Origin: Curtobacterium sp. MCJR17_020
GTDB taxonomy: Bacteria > Actinomycetota > Actinomycetes > Actinomycetales > Microbacteriaceae
Length of the DNA stretch: 64,000 nt
Direction: 5' to 3'
Assembly (NCBI RefSeq): GCF_003234365.2
Contig: NZ_CP126260.1
Location: 682,001 to 746,000, forward strand
Part shown: positions 41,253-49,503 of the stretch, one piece after another
How positions within the stretch are numbered: position 1 is the first letter of the stretch
Layout of the letters: each line of letters begins with the position of its first letter
Program-made: the position numbers and the translations under genes
The notes under the pieces: generated by a model
The model's database searches: none
What the model saw: only the letters and a program-made list of their open reading frames with translations
What the model was told of the DNA's origin: nothing

Positions 41253-43733
41253 CTACTCGGCCGAGTGCCGCCCGTGCGGGTGCGCCTCGTCCGCGTCGTC
41301 CAGCCGGGAGGCCCGACTCGCCTCCGCAGCGTCGGCCCCGGTCGCAGGGGCGCCGGCGTCCACCACCGGGGCAGCGTGTGCGGCCCTGGTCCGGATCGCA
41401 CCGGTCGTCGTCGGGGGCTCGTCGACCGGCGCTGCCGCCGAGTGGGCGCCGTGCGTCGTGGCGTCGGGCAGCGGAGCACGGGTGTCATCCGTGGCGACGT
41501 CGTTCGACAGCACGTCGTCGGGCAGCACGTCGTCGGGCAGCACCGACACGTCTGACGATCCGGCAGCGCGTGCTGACCGGGGCCGGGCGGGCACGTCGGG
41601 CGAGGTCGGCACCGAGTCCGACGACGCGATCGCCGCCGAACCCGATCCGTCGCCGGCACCCGAACCGGCACCCGCACCGGCTGCCGCAGCGTCAGCGTCA
41701 GCGGTCCGTGCGGCGTCCGCCTGCTCCTGCAGTGCGGACGTCTTGCGCAGCGGCGGCACCCGGAAGAACCAGGTCAGCACGAACGCGAGCAGGATCACCG
41801 CGAGGCCGACGTAGTACACGCGGACGGCCGAGTCGCTGAAGCCGACCAGGAACGGACGGGTGAGTCGCTTGTCCGCCCCGTTCAGGAACGAGGTGTCGCT
41901 CGTCGCCGCGGAACCGGACGAGCTCGCACTCGAATCGCCGCTCTTCAGCTGCTTGATGAGCGTCGGGGCGACCTCGTCGACGACGTTCTCGCGCTGTGCC
42001 TTGTCCGAGTAGTCGACCTGCAGCGTGCCGTCGACGACGGTCGCGTTCGCCTTGGCCGCAGCCGTCTCGAGGGCCTGCTGCTCGGCGGCCGGCTTGGCGT
42101 CGTCGACCTGCTGGGCGATGACGGTGTCGGCTGCGGCGGCGGGGAGCTTGCCGGCCGCGACCTGCTGCTGCACGGCGGCCGTGACCTGCTTCGTGACGGC
42201 GGCGTCGGCGGCTTCCTTCGCCTGCACGGCGCCGTCGTTCAGGCCGTCCTGCACGTTCTTCTGCACGGGATCGACGATCTTCGTCCAGATCTGGTCCATC
42301 ACGCCCTTGTTCTCGGACGCGTTCGCGACCGAGGGGGTGAGCGCGGCGTTGAGGGCGCTCTTCAGGTCGGTCTCGTTCTGCATCGCCGCGGTGATGTTCG
42401 TCGGCATCAGGGTGAACAGGACGGACAGCAGCACGGCGGTGCCCATGGTGCCGCCGATCTGCCGGAAGAACGTCGCGGCGCTGGTGGCGACGCCGATGTC
42501 ACGCGGGGACACCGAGTTCTGCGCCGCGAGGGTCAGCGTCTGCATGAGCTGCCCGAGCCCGAGGCCGATGCCGAACATGCCGAGCATCAGGAACCAGAGG
42601 GGGCGGTCGGCGGTCAGGAACGTCAGGACCGTGAAGCCGATGGCCGTGAACGCCGTGCCCGTGATCGGGAAGACCTGGTAGTTGCCGGTCCGCGAGATGA
42701 TCTGGCCCGAGGCGATCGACGAGATCATCAGACCGAGCACCATCGGGAGCATCGCGAACCCGGACTCGGTCGGGGTGACGCCCTTCACGATCTGCAGGTA
42801 CAGCGGGATGGTCAGCATCGCGCCGAACATGCCGAAGCCGACGAGCACGGACAGGATCGCGGACATCGAGAACACCCGCGAGCCGAACAGCTTCATCGGC
42901 AGGATCGCGTCGCTGCCCATCGCCCGTTCGACGATGATGAACGCGATCAGGCCGGCTGCACCGATGCCGTAGCAGGCGAAGGCGCCGGGGGAGCTCCAGC
43001 CCCACTCGCGGCCCTGTTCGGCGATCAGCAGTAACGGCACGAGGGTGACGATGACGAGCGTCGCGCCCCACCAGTCGATGCGGGGCTTGCCGCGGTCGCC
43101 GAACTTCGGCAGGTGCAGGAACGTCAGCACCATGAACAGCGCGATGACGCCGATCGGCACGTTGATCAGGAACACCCAGCGCCAACCGGAGATGAACAGC
43201 AGCTCGCTCGCGCCGGCGAAGACGCCACCGACGAGCGGACCGATCACGGACGAGATGCCGAAGACCGCCAGGAAGTAGCCCTGGTACTTCGCCCGCTCGC
43301 GGGGGGCGAGCATGTCGCCCATGATCGCCAGCGGCAGGGACATCAGGCCACCGGCACCGAGGCCCTGCAGCGCACGGAACCCGGCGAGCATGAGCATCGA
43401 GGTCGAGAACGACGCGAGGAACGACCCGACGATGAAGATGCCGATCGCGGTGATGAACAGCGGCCGCCGACCGAAGATGTCGGAGAGCTTGCCGTAGATC
43501 GGCGTCGTCACGGTCGAGGCGATCAGGTACCCGGTGGTGACCCAGGCCTGCTGGTCGAGGCCGTGCAGGTCGTCACCGATGGTGCGGATCGCGGTGCCGA
43601 CGATCGTCTGGTCGAGGGCTCCGAGGAACATCCCGGCCATCAGGCCGTAGATCACCAACAGGATCTGTCGGTGGTTCATCACGACGTTGGACGCCGTGGA
43701 GGGGGCCGCGGGTGCGGTCGCCGTCTGGGTCAT
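41253..43733 (-). CDS. DHA2 family MFS transporter (EmrB/QacA, 14 helices) with long loop and tail
   Basis: An 826-residue drug:H+ antiporter. Motif A GKLSDIFGRRPLF and the LGALDQTIVGTAI helix-1 motif are clear. Two parts are unusual: an Ala/Gln-rich, coiled-coil-like extracellular stretch of about 190 residues between helices 13 and 14 (from about residue 470), and a cytoplasmic tail of about 140 residues that is Ala/Asp/Pro-rich and contains VLPDDVLPDDVLSNDV. The tail explains the length compared with about 500 residues for QacA. Possible -10 on the minus strand: TAACTT within 43788-43796. Substrate unknown. Confidence 0.9.
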   Translation of the reverse strand: MTQTATAPAAPSTASNVVMNHRQILLVIYGLMAGMFLGALDQTIVGTAIRTIGDDLHGLDQQAWVTTGYLIASTVTTPIYGKLSDIFGRRPLFITAIGIFIVGSFLASFSTSMLMLAGFRALQGLGAGGLMSLPLAIMGDMLAPRERAKYQGYFLAVFGISSVIGPLVGGVFAGASELLFISGWRWVFLINVPIGVIALFMVLTFLHLPKFGDRGKPRIDWWGATLVIVTLVPLLLIAEQGREWGWSSPGAFACYGIGAAGLIAFIIVERAMGSDAILPMKLFGSRVFSMSAILSVLVGFGMFGAMLTIPLYLQIVKGVTPTESGFAMLPMVLGLMISSIASGQIISRTGNYQVFPITGTAFTAIGFTVLTFLTADRPLWFLMLGMFGIGLGLGQLMQTLTLAAQNSVSPRDIGVATSAATFFRQIGGTMGTAVLLSVLFTLMPTNITAAMQNETDLKSALNAALTPSVANASENKGVMDQIWTKIVDPVQKNVQDGLNDGAVQAKEAADAAVTKQVTAAVQQQVAAGKLPAAAADTVIAQQVDDAKPAAEQQALETAAAKANATVVDGTLQVDYSDKAQRENVVDEVAPTLIKQLKSGDSSASSSGSAATSDTSFLNGADKRLTRPFLVGFSDSAVRVYYVGLAVILLAFVLTWFFRVPPLRKTSALQEQADAARTADADAAAAGAGAGSGAGDGSGSAAIASSDSVPTSPDVPARPRSARAAGSSDVSVLPDDVLPDDVLSNDVATDDTRAPLPDATTHGAHSAAAPVDEPPTTTGAIRTRAAHAAPVVDAGAPATGADAAEASRASRLDDADEAHPHGRHSAE

Positions 43734-43926
43734 GAGCAGGGTCTCCCGGTACCGATGCGCTGGCGAAACGATTTTTGCGCTGCCTGCAAAGTTACATCTG
43801 CCGCAAGTGCTCGGTTGCTCAGGAGCGGCTTCCTGTGTGGATCGGCAGTCACGGTACGCCCGGATCGCGGGATCGCGGGATCGGTGACGATCCGGGGACA
43901 CGACCGGGAGGCCCGGCTCGGCCCCG
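43734..43926. promoter_or_regulatory. DHA2 promoter region and end of the hydrolase gene
   Basis: Contains the transporter's leader (with GGAGACC before the ATG), an inverted repeat TTTGC (43774-43778)/GCAAA (43786-43790) inside the probable promoter, tandem GGATCGCGGGATCGCGG sequence near 43861, and a half copy of family A palindrome (near 43905-43921) next to the end of the glycoside hydrolase gene. Confidence 0.4.
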
Positions 43927-45171
43927 TCAGACCGCTGCGGTCTCCACGACCCGGGTCACACCGCGTGCCGCCAGCGCCGCGGGCTCGGCTGCGGTCCGGC
44001 TCGTCACGACGGCCACTGCCTCGCCGGCGGCGCGCAGGCGGTGCCAGCGCTCGAAGACGGCGCCGCCCGGTGCCAGGTCCGCCCGACGGATCGGCAGGTC
44101 GGCCTCGTCGACGTCGACCACGACGGCACTCGTGCGCGGGGTCGGGAGCGGGGCGGAGCGTCGTGCGTCGGCGACGACCTCGGCGTAGCGCCGGCCGAGC
44201 GGCTTCACGCGGTTGTCGACGTCGAGCAGACCGAGCGAGTACTCCAGGTCCTTGAAGTCGCCCAGGTCGCGGGAGACGTCGTGGGAGCACCACCACGTGA
44301 CCGCGTGCAGGCGTTCGGTCGTGAGGGCCGCGGCGACCGTGCGCTCGAGGAACTCGGGCATCTCGGACTCGGCGAGGTGCCGGTCGGGCGCCCCGACCTC
44401 CTGCAGCCAGACGGGTCGCTCGAGGTCGGTGGCGAAGGCGCGGGCGAGCTCGATCATCCACTCGGCGTGCCGGACGGACTCGTCGGAGAGTGCGCCGTAC
44501 CGACCGGCCACCCCGTTGAAGATCCAGGAGTGCACGGTCGTGACGTCTCCGAGCCGGCTGGCGTGCGCCGGCACGAACGGGTGGCCGTCGCGGTACCAGA
44601 GGTGGTCGTTCTCGGAGTGCGTGACGACGTGCCGCGGGTCCTTGTCGCGGGGTGCGCCGAGCAGGGACTCGAGCCAGTGCGTCACCTGCGCGGTGTCGGC
44701 GGGCATCGCGGCGGGGTTCGGGGGCTGGAACTGGTTGAGCTCGTTGCCCAGGGTCAGCCCGGTGAAGTTCGGGCGGTCGCGCACCGCGTCGTACACGGCG
44801 GCCACGAGGGCGGCCTGCGCGTCGATCGCCGGCTGGTCGGTGAACATGTTGCCGTCGTGCCAGTTCACGAGCCACGCGGGGACGAAGTCGAAGCCGGACA
44901 TGTGCCCCTGGACGACGTCGACACTGGCGTCCAGTCCGAACTCGGCGGCGATGTCGACCACCAGGGCCACGTCGTCGAGGGCCCGTCGGCGGATGAGCGT
45001 GCGGTTCGGCTGCAGGGTCGGCCACAGCGGGAACAGCCGGACGTGGTCGAGGCCGAGGGCGGCGATCGCCTCGAGGTCGCGGCGGATCGCTGATTCCTCC
45101 ACCGACTGCCACTGGAACATCCAGTCGGTCGAGGGCACGTAGTTCACGCCGAAGCGCGTGGCGGTGGTCAT
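43927..45171 (-). CDS. Cellulase-like glycoside hydrolase (clan A, GH5-like)
   Basis: A 414-residue intracellular (no signal peptide) TIM-barrel glycosidase. The probable acid/base Glu is in LGNELNQFQ (about residue 144), preceded by the typical Asn, and the nucleophile Glu is in VWLQEVGAPD (about residue 258). NYVPSTDWMF at the start and TWWCSHDVSRDLGDF near the end of the barrel are further marks; a small C-terminal beta domain follows. Placement behind LacI and opposite a sugar ABC operon with GH3 and GH125 suggests action on imported oligosaccharide, possibly mannoside. AAGGAG precedes the ATG; 13 bp after lacI. Confidence 0.8.
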   Translation of the reverse strand: MTTATRFGVNYVPSTDWMFQWQSVEESAIRRDLEAIAALGLDHVRLFPLWPTLQPNRTLIRRRALDDVALVVDIAAEFGLDASVDVVQGHMSGFDFVPAWLVNWHDGNMFTDQPAIDAQAALVAAVYDAVRDRPNFTGLTLGNELNQFQPPNPAAMPADTAQVTHWLESLLGAPRDKDPRHVVTHSENDHLWYRDGHPFVPAHASRLGDVTTVHSWIFNGVAGRYGALSDESVRHAEWMIELARAFATDLERPVWLQEVGAPDRHLAESEMPEFLERTVAAALTTERLHAVTWWCSHDVSRDLGDFKDLEYSLGLLDVDNRVKPLGRRYAEVVADARRSAPLPTPRTSAVVVDVDEADLPIRRADLAPGGAVFERWHRLRAAGEAVAVVTSRTAAEPAALAARGVTRVVETAAV

Positions 45172-45184
45172 CGGTCTCCTTCGA

Positions 45185-46231
45185 TCAGGGAACGGTGGCG
45201 GCGGCTGGGGCGGGGCCGGTCGAGCCGCGGACGTGCAGGGCGCGCCCGCCGACCTCGGCATCGGTGACCTCGTCGCCGCGGACGAGTCGTTCGACCAGGG
45301 CGACGGCGGTGCGGGCGGACTCCTCGACGGGGGCGTCCAGGGCGGTCAGCGACGGACGCACGATCGACGAGACCCACGAGTCCTCCCACGCGACGACGGA
45401 CAGGTCCTCGGGCACGCGGACGCCGAGTTCAGGGGCGTGCGCGATCACCTCGGCCGCGATCGCCTCGCCGTCCAGGACGATCGCGGTGGCGCGGTCCAGT
45501 CGGGCGAGCAGGTCGGCCACCGGGTCCTCGGCATCGGCTCGCCATCCGAGCACGAGCGCGTCCACGCCCCGGCGCGCGGCTGCTGCGGTGAAGCGGGCGT
45601 CGCGGGCGCCGGTGTGCGCGAGTGCCGGGCCGTCCCCGACGCGGGCGATCCGGCGGTGCCCGAGCGAACCGAGGTGGTCGAGCAGGGACTCGGTCGCGTC
45701 GGCGTCGCCCACGGTGACCGCCGGGACGGTGCTGCCGGCGATCGGTGCGCCGAGCATGACGGCCGGGGCCGCCAGGTGCTGCAGCATCGGGATGCGGGGG
45801 TCGTCGGTGCGGACGTCGACGAGCAGGAAGCCGTCGACCCGCTGCTCGGTCCACCACTGCCGGTAGACGGCGGCTTCGTCGTCGGCCTGCACGAGGGTGA
45901 CGGACAGCGACCAGCCGATGGCGGCGAGGGGTTCGGTCAGGCCGGCGATCAGCCGCATCGTGAACGGGTCGCGCTGGAAGGTGTCGCGTGAGCGGGCGAG
46001 GACCAGTCCCAGACTGTGACCCGCGTTGCCGGAGAGCTTGCGGCTCGCCAGGTTCGGTCGCCAGTTCAGGTCGTCGGCGGCCTTGCGGATGCGGGCCGCG
46101 GTGGCGGCGGACACGTTCGGCCGCCCGTTGAACACGTGCGAGACCGCCGAGGTCGAGACGCCGGCGCGCTTGGCGACCTGCGCGATGGTCACGCGGCGTC
46201 GGTCGACGGCTCCGGCGGTGGTGTCGCTCAT
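45185..46231 (-). CDS. LacI family transcriptional regulator
   Basis: A 348-residue sugar-responsive repressor. The DNA-binding domain (residues about 15-65) reads TIAQVAKRAGVSTSAVSHVF, with the hinge helix around NLASRKLSGN; a periplasmic-binding-protein-like effector domain follows. TACGCT ends 7 bases before the ATG. It is divergent from the ABC operon and co-directional with the GH5-like gene; two operator-like palindromes lie between. Confidence 0.93.
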   Translation of the reverse strand: MSDTTAGAVDRRRVTIAQVAKRAGVSTSAVSHVFNGRPNVSAATAARIRKAADDLNWRPNLASRKLSGNAGHSLGLVLARSRDTFQRDPFTMRLIAGLTEPLAAIGWSLSVTLVQADDEAAVYRQWWTEQRVDGFLLVDVRTDDPRIPMLQHLAAPAVMLGAPIAGSTVPAVTVGDADATESLLDHLGSLGHRRIARVGDGPALAHTGARDARFTAAAARRGVDALVLGWRADAEDPVADLLARLDRATAIVLDGEAIAAEVIAHAPELGVRVPEDLSVVAWEDSWVSSIVRPSLTALDAPVEESARTAVALVERLVRGDEVTDAEVGGRALHVRGSTGPAPAAATVP

Positions 46232-46352
46232 GCCGTCGAGCGTAGAGGCTTGACCACGCCGTGTAAAGCGGTATACGTTGCTCGTCACCTGAAGTACACC
46301 GCTGTACCAAATGCATCGCGATCGCTCCACCATCCACTGCCAGGGAGGCACC
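46232..46352. promoter_or_regulatory. Divergent promoter with two LacI-type operators
   Basis: Plus-strand promoter: TTGACC (46250-46255), 16-bp spacer, TATACG (46272-46277). Operator 1, GTAAAGCGGTATAC (46263-46276), covers the -10; operator 2, GTACACCGCTGTAC (46294-46307), is a near-palindrome centred on CG, as usual for LacI. Their spacing is 31 bp. A GGAGG (46344-46348) precedes the GTG of the binding-protein gene. Confidence 0.7.
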
Positions 46353-47642
46353 GTGACGGACGGCATCAGTAGGCGCACCCTCATCGGGGCCGGGCTCGGC
46401 GCCGGCATCCTCGCGCCGATCCTGGCCGGGTGCAGCGCCCTCACCCCGGCCTCGAGCGGCCCCGGCACGCTGAGTGTGCACACGCAACTCAGCGGCGCGG
46501 TCGCGGGTGCGCAGACGTTCACGGACGTCGTCGCCGCCTACCGCCGCCGCACGGACCGCAAGGTCGCCCTGCTGTCGAACGGGTCCGACCTGCCGATCGT
46601 CTTCGAGACGAGTTCCCTCGCCGGCAAGGAAGCCGACGTCGCGATCGTGAACATGGTCGGGCGGACGTTGTCCTGGACGGGTGAGGACGCCACGATCGAC
46701 GTCTCCCGGTACCTCGACGAGTGGGACCTGCGCGACAAGATCATCCCCGAGGCGCTCGAGGAGTGGACCGACGACCAGGGCCGGCTCCGGGCGTTCCCGT
46801 TCACCCGGACGAACTGGCCGGTGTCGTTCAACACGGCGCTGCTCGAACAGGCCGGAGTCAGCGAGATCCCGACGACCTCCGACGCGCTCATCGCCGCCGC
46901 CGACCGCCTGCGCTCCGCCGGCATCGGGCCGGTCACCGTCGGCGGGTCGGACTGGAGCGGGCAGAAGCTCCTCATGCAGGTGATCCAGGGGTTCGTGTCC
47001 CAGGACGAAGCGGCGGAGGTCTTCTCCACGGGCAGGATCTCGGAGAGCGCCGGTGCGGTCCGCGGCGTCGAGCACTTCGTCGAGCTCCGCGACGCCGGGG
47101 TCTTCGTGGACTCGGTGCAGGGCTTCACCTCGGACTCCGAACTGACGCAGTTCACCACGCGCAAGGCCGCGATCGTCCCCGCGATGTCCTCCGCCCTGGC
47201 GCTGGTGTCGAAGGAACGCGCGAAGGAGGTCACCGTGGGCGGCTGGCCGGTCCCCTCGCAGCACGCGGCCATCGCGCACCCGAGCGTCATCAAGAGCTAC
47301 AACGGGCACGGCATCTGGATCAGCGAGAACGGCCGGGCGAAGCTCGACCTCATCAAGCCGTTCGTGCAGTACCTGTACTCGTCGGCGGTGACGACCGAGT
47401 TCGTCCTCGACTCCGGCCGCGACATGAGCCGGATCACCGACACGGTCAGCCGCGACTTCCCGCTCGTCGCCCAGGCGTCGAAGCTCACCGACGACCAGGT
47501 CACCCCGGTGATGCTGCCCGACCTGCTCGTGCCCGACTCGGCGTACGAGCCGATGATCCGCGCGACCAGCCTGGCGTACGGCTCGGGCACCTCGGCCGAC
47601 CGCATCATCGACCTCTTCGAGCGCGCCTACACGGCCGCCTGA
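46353..47642 (+). CDS. Sugar ABC transporter substrate-binding lipoprotein
   Basis: A 429-residue family-1-type extracellular binding protein. The signal carries a twin-arginine-like SRRTLIGAG motif and a lipobox LAGC with Cys27, so it is probably a Tat-exported lipoprotein. Segments such as NWPVSFNTALLEQAG and YNGHGIWIS match oligosaccharide-binding proteins. First gene of an operon with two permeases, GH3 and GH125. The GTG at 46353 has a perfect GGAGG 4 bases upstream. Confidence 0.9.
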   Translation: MTDGISRRTLIGAGLGAGILAPILAGCSALTPASSGPGTLSVHTQLSGAVAGAQTFTDVVAAYRRRTDRKVALLSNGSDLPIVFETSSLAGKEADVAIVNMVGRTLSWTGEDATIDVSRYLDEWDLRDKIIPEALEEWTDDQGRLRAFPFTRTNWPVSFNTALLEQAGVSEIPTTSDALIAAADRLRSAGIGPVTVGGSDWSGQKLLMQVIQGFVSQDEAAEVFSTGRISESAGAVRGVEHFVELRDAGVFVDSVQGFTSDSELTQFTTRKAAIVPAMSSALALVSKERAKEVTVGGWPVPSQHAAIAHPSVIKSYNGHGIWISENGRAKLDLIKPFVQYLYSSAVTTEFVLDSGRDMSRITDTVSRDFPLVAQASKLTDDQVTPVMLPDLLVPDSAYEPMIRATSLAYGSGTSADRIIDLFERAYTAA

Positions 47643-47672
47643 CCCACCCGACCCTGCGAGAAGGAGCTCCCC

Positions 47673-48611
47673 ATGGCAGTGCTCGTCGAGGAACCACCCG
47701 TCCGGTCGGCGTCGACCCCGCCCGGGCCCGCCCGCCGCGGATCCCGCGCCGTCGGCAGCACCCGCGGCAGCTTCCCGACCTTCGCGATCCCGGCGCTGGT
47801 CTGGTACGGCCTGTTCATGATCGGGCCGGTCGTCGCGATGATCGTGATCGCCTTCCTGAGTTGGCCCGGCATGCTCGTCTCGCCGACGTTCGCGGGGCTC
47901 GACAACTTCCGGGTGCTGTTCTCCGACGAGACGTTCTGGGCCGCGGTCCGGAACAGCACGGTGCAGATCGTGGTGGGGCTGCCGATCATGATCGTGCTGG
48001 CGTTCTTGCTCGCCTTCCACGTCGTGCAGAAGCCGCGCGGGCACAAGGTGCTCCGCTACCTGCTCTTCATCCCGGCGCTCATCTCGGCACCGGCCACGGC
48101 GATGATGTTCTACGCGATGCTCAACCCCGACGGCCTGGTCAACGGGGTGCTCGCGACGCTCGGCCTCGGCGGCAAGGCCTGGCTGGCCGACCCCGCGACC
48201 GCCCTCGGCGCGCTCATCGTCGTCGACCTGTGGGCCGGCATCGGGTACTCGGCGGTGCTCATCGCGAGCCGGCTCGACGGCGTCGACACCGAGGTCGTGC
48301 AGGCTGCGCGCATGGACGGCGCCGGATCGTGGCGGCTGGCGTGGGGTGTGTACTGGCCGATCGCCCGCGACTTCATCGGGGTGGTGGCGATGCTGCAGTT
48401 CCTGTCGATGCTCTTCAGCTCGGCGCAGAACGTGCTCCTGCTGACCCAGGGCGGCCCGGGCACCGCGACCACGACGCTGTCGTACCTCGTGTACCAGAAG
48501 GCGTTCGTCGACACCGACCTCGGCTACAGCCAGGCCGTCGGCGTCGTCCTGTTCGTGCTCGGACTCGCCGGGATGTTCGTCATCCGTCGGGTCCTGCGCA
48601 AGACCCACTGA
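47673..48611 (+). CDS. Sugar ABC transporter permease (MalF-like)
   Basis: A 312-residue inner-membrane protein with about six helices. The cytoplasmic EAA loop reads DTEVVQAARMDGAGSWRLAW. GGPGTATTTLSYLVYQKAF is also typical. It pairs with the MalG-like permease downstream. Start ATG with AAGGAG upstream, 30 bp after the binding-protein stop. Confidence 0.93.
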   Translation: MAVLVEEPPVRSASTPPGPARRGSRAVGSTRGSFPTFAIPALVWYGLFMIGPVVAMIVIAFLSWPGMLVSPTFAGLDNFRVLFSDETFWAAVRNSTVQIVVGLPIMIVLAFLLAFHVVQKPRGHKVLRYLLFIPALISAPATAMMFYAMLNPDGLVNGVLATLGLGGKAWLADPATALGALIVVDLWAGIGYSAVLIASRLDGVDTEVVQAARMDGAGSWRLAWGVYWPIARDFIGVVAMLQFLSMLFSSAQNVLLLTQGGPGTATTTLSYLVYQKAFVDTDLGYSQAVGVVLFVLGLAGMFVIRRVLRKTH

Positions 48612-48648
48612 CCGACCGCCCCTGACCGACAGACCCCGGGAGACCACC

Positions 48649-49503
48649 ATGGCGAAACCCACCGCCGGCATCCGGCTGCGTGACCGGATCGGCTCCATCA
48701 CGAGCGGCACCGTGGCGTGGATCTACGCCGCCCTGCTGATCCTGCCCTTCTACTACTTCGTGGTGTCGTCGTTCAAGGACAACGACGGCATCTTCGAGTC
48801 CCCGTTGGCGCTGCCCGCGTCGTGGGACCTGTCGAACTTCACCGAGGCGATCCGCCAGGCCTCGCTCGGAACGGCCATCGCGAACTCGGCGATCACGACG
48901 GTGGCGGCCCTGGTGCTGACCCTCGTCCTCGCGCTGCCGGCGTCGTTCGCCCTCGCCCGGGCGACCGGCCGCGCCGGACGCATCGTCGAGGGACTGTTCT
49001 CGCTCGGGTTCCTCATCCCGTCGTTCGCGGCGCTGTTCCCGACGTTCCTGCTCGCCGCCGGGATGGGGCTGTTCCACACCCGGACGTTCCTCGTGCTCCT
49101 GCTGCCGGCGACCGCGATGCCCCTGGCCGTCGTGATCCTGACGCAGTTCATGCGGACGATCCCGCGCGAGCTGGAGGAGGCCGCGTCGATGGACGGCGCC
49201 TCGGCGTGGCAGGTGATGCGCCAGGTGTACCTGCCGATCTGCATCCCGGGCATCGCCACGGTGCTGCTGCTGAACTTCCTGTCGTTCTGGAACGAGTACC
49301 TGTACGCCCTGGTGCTCATCGGGCCGGACACCGCGCAGCGGACGATCCAGGTGGCGCTCCCGACGCTGAAGGTCGACGCCGGCACCGACTACGGGATGCT
49401 CATGGCCGGCACGCTGTTCACGCTGCTGCCGGTGTACCTCGTGTACTCGATCCTGCAGCGCCAGATGCAGCGCGCCCTGGTCTCCGGAGCGATCAAGGGA
49501 TGA
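48649..49503 (+). CDS. Carbohydrate ABC transporter permease (MalG-like)
   Basis: A 284-residue six-helix permease with EAA loop RELEEAASMDGASAWQVM and the LPIFYYF-like first helix (LILPFYYFVVSSFKD). No ATPase gene is in the operon; actinobacterial sugar importers commonly share one multi-substrate ATPase (MsiK type) encoded elsewhere. Its stop overlaps the GH3 start (ATGA). Confidence 0.93.
   Translation: MAKPTAGIRLRDRIGSITSGTVAWIYAALLILPFYYFVVSSFKDNDGIFESPLALPASWDLSNFTEAIRQASLGTAIANSAITTVAALVLTLVLALPASFALARATGRAGRIVEGLFSLGFLIPSFAALFPTFLLAAGMGLFHTRTFLVLLLPATAMPLAVVILTQFMRTIPRELEEAASMDGASAWQVMRQVYLPICIPGIATVLLLNFLSFWNEYLYALVLIGPDTAQRTIQVALPTLKVDAGTDYGMLMAGTLFTLLPVYLVYSILQRQMQRALVSGAIKG

Noticed and set aside
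43857..43880. GGATCGCGGGATCGCGG tandem sequence as a regulator site
   Set aside because: Too short and asymmetric, and located beyond the hydrolase stop rather than in a promoter; left as a minor note.
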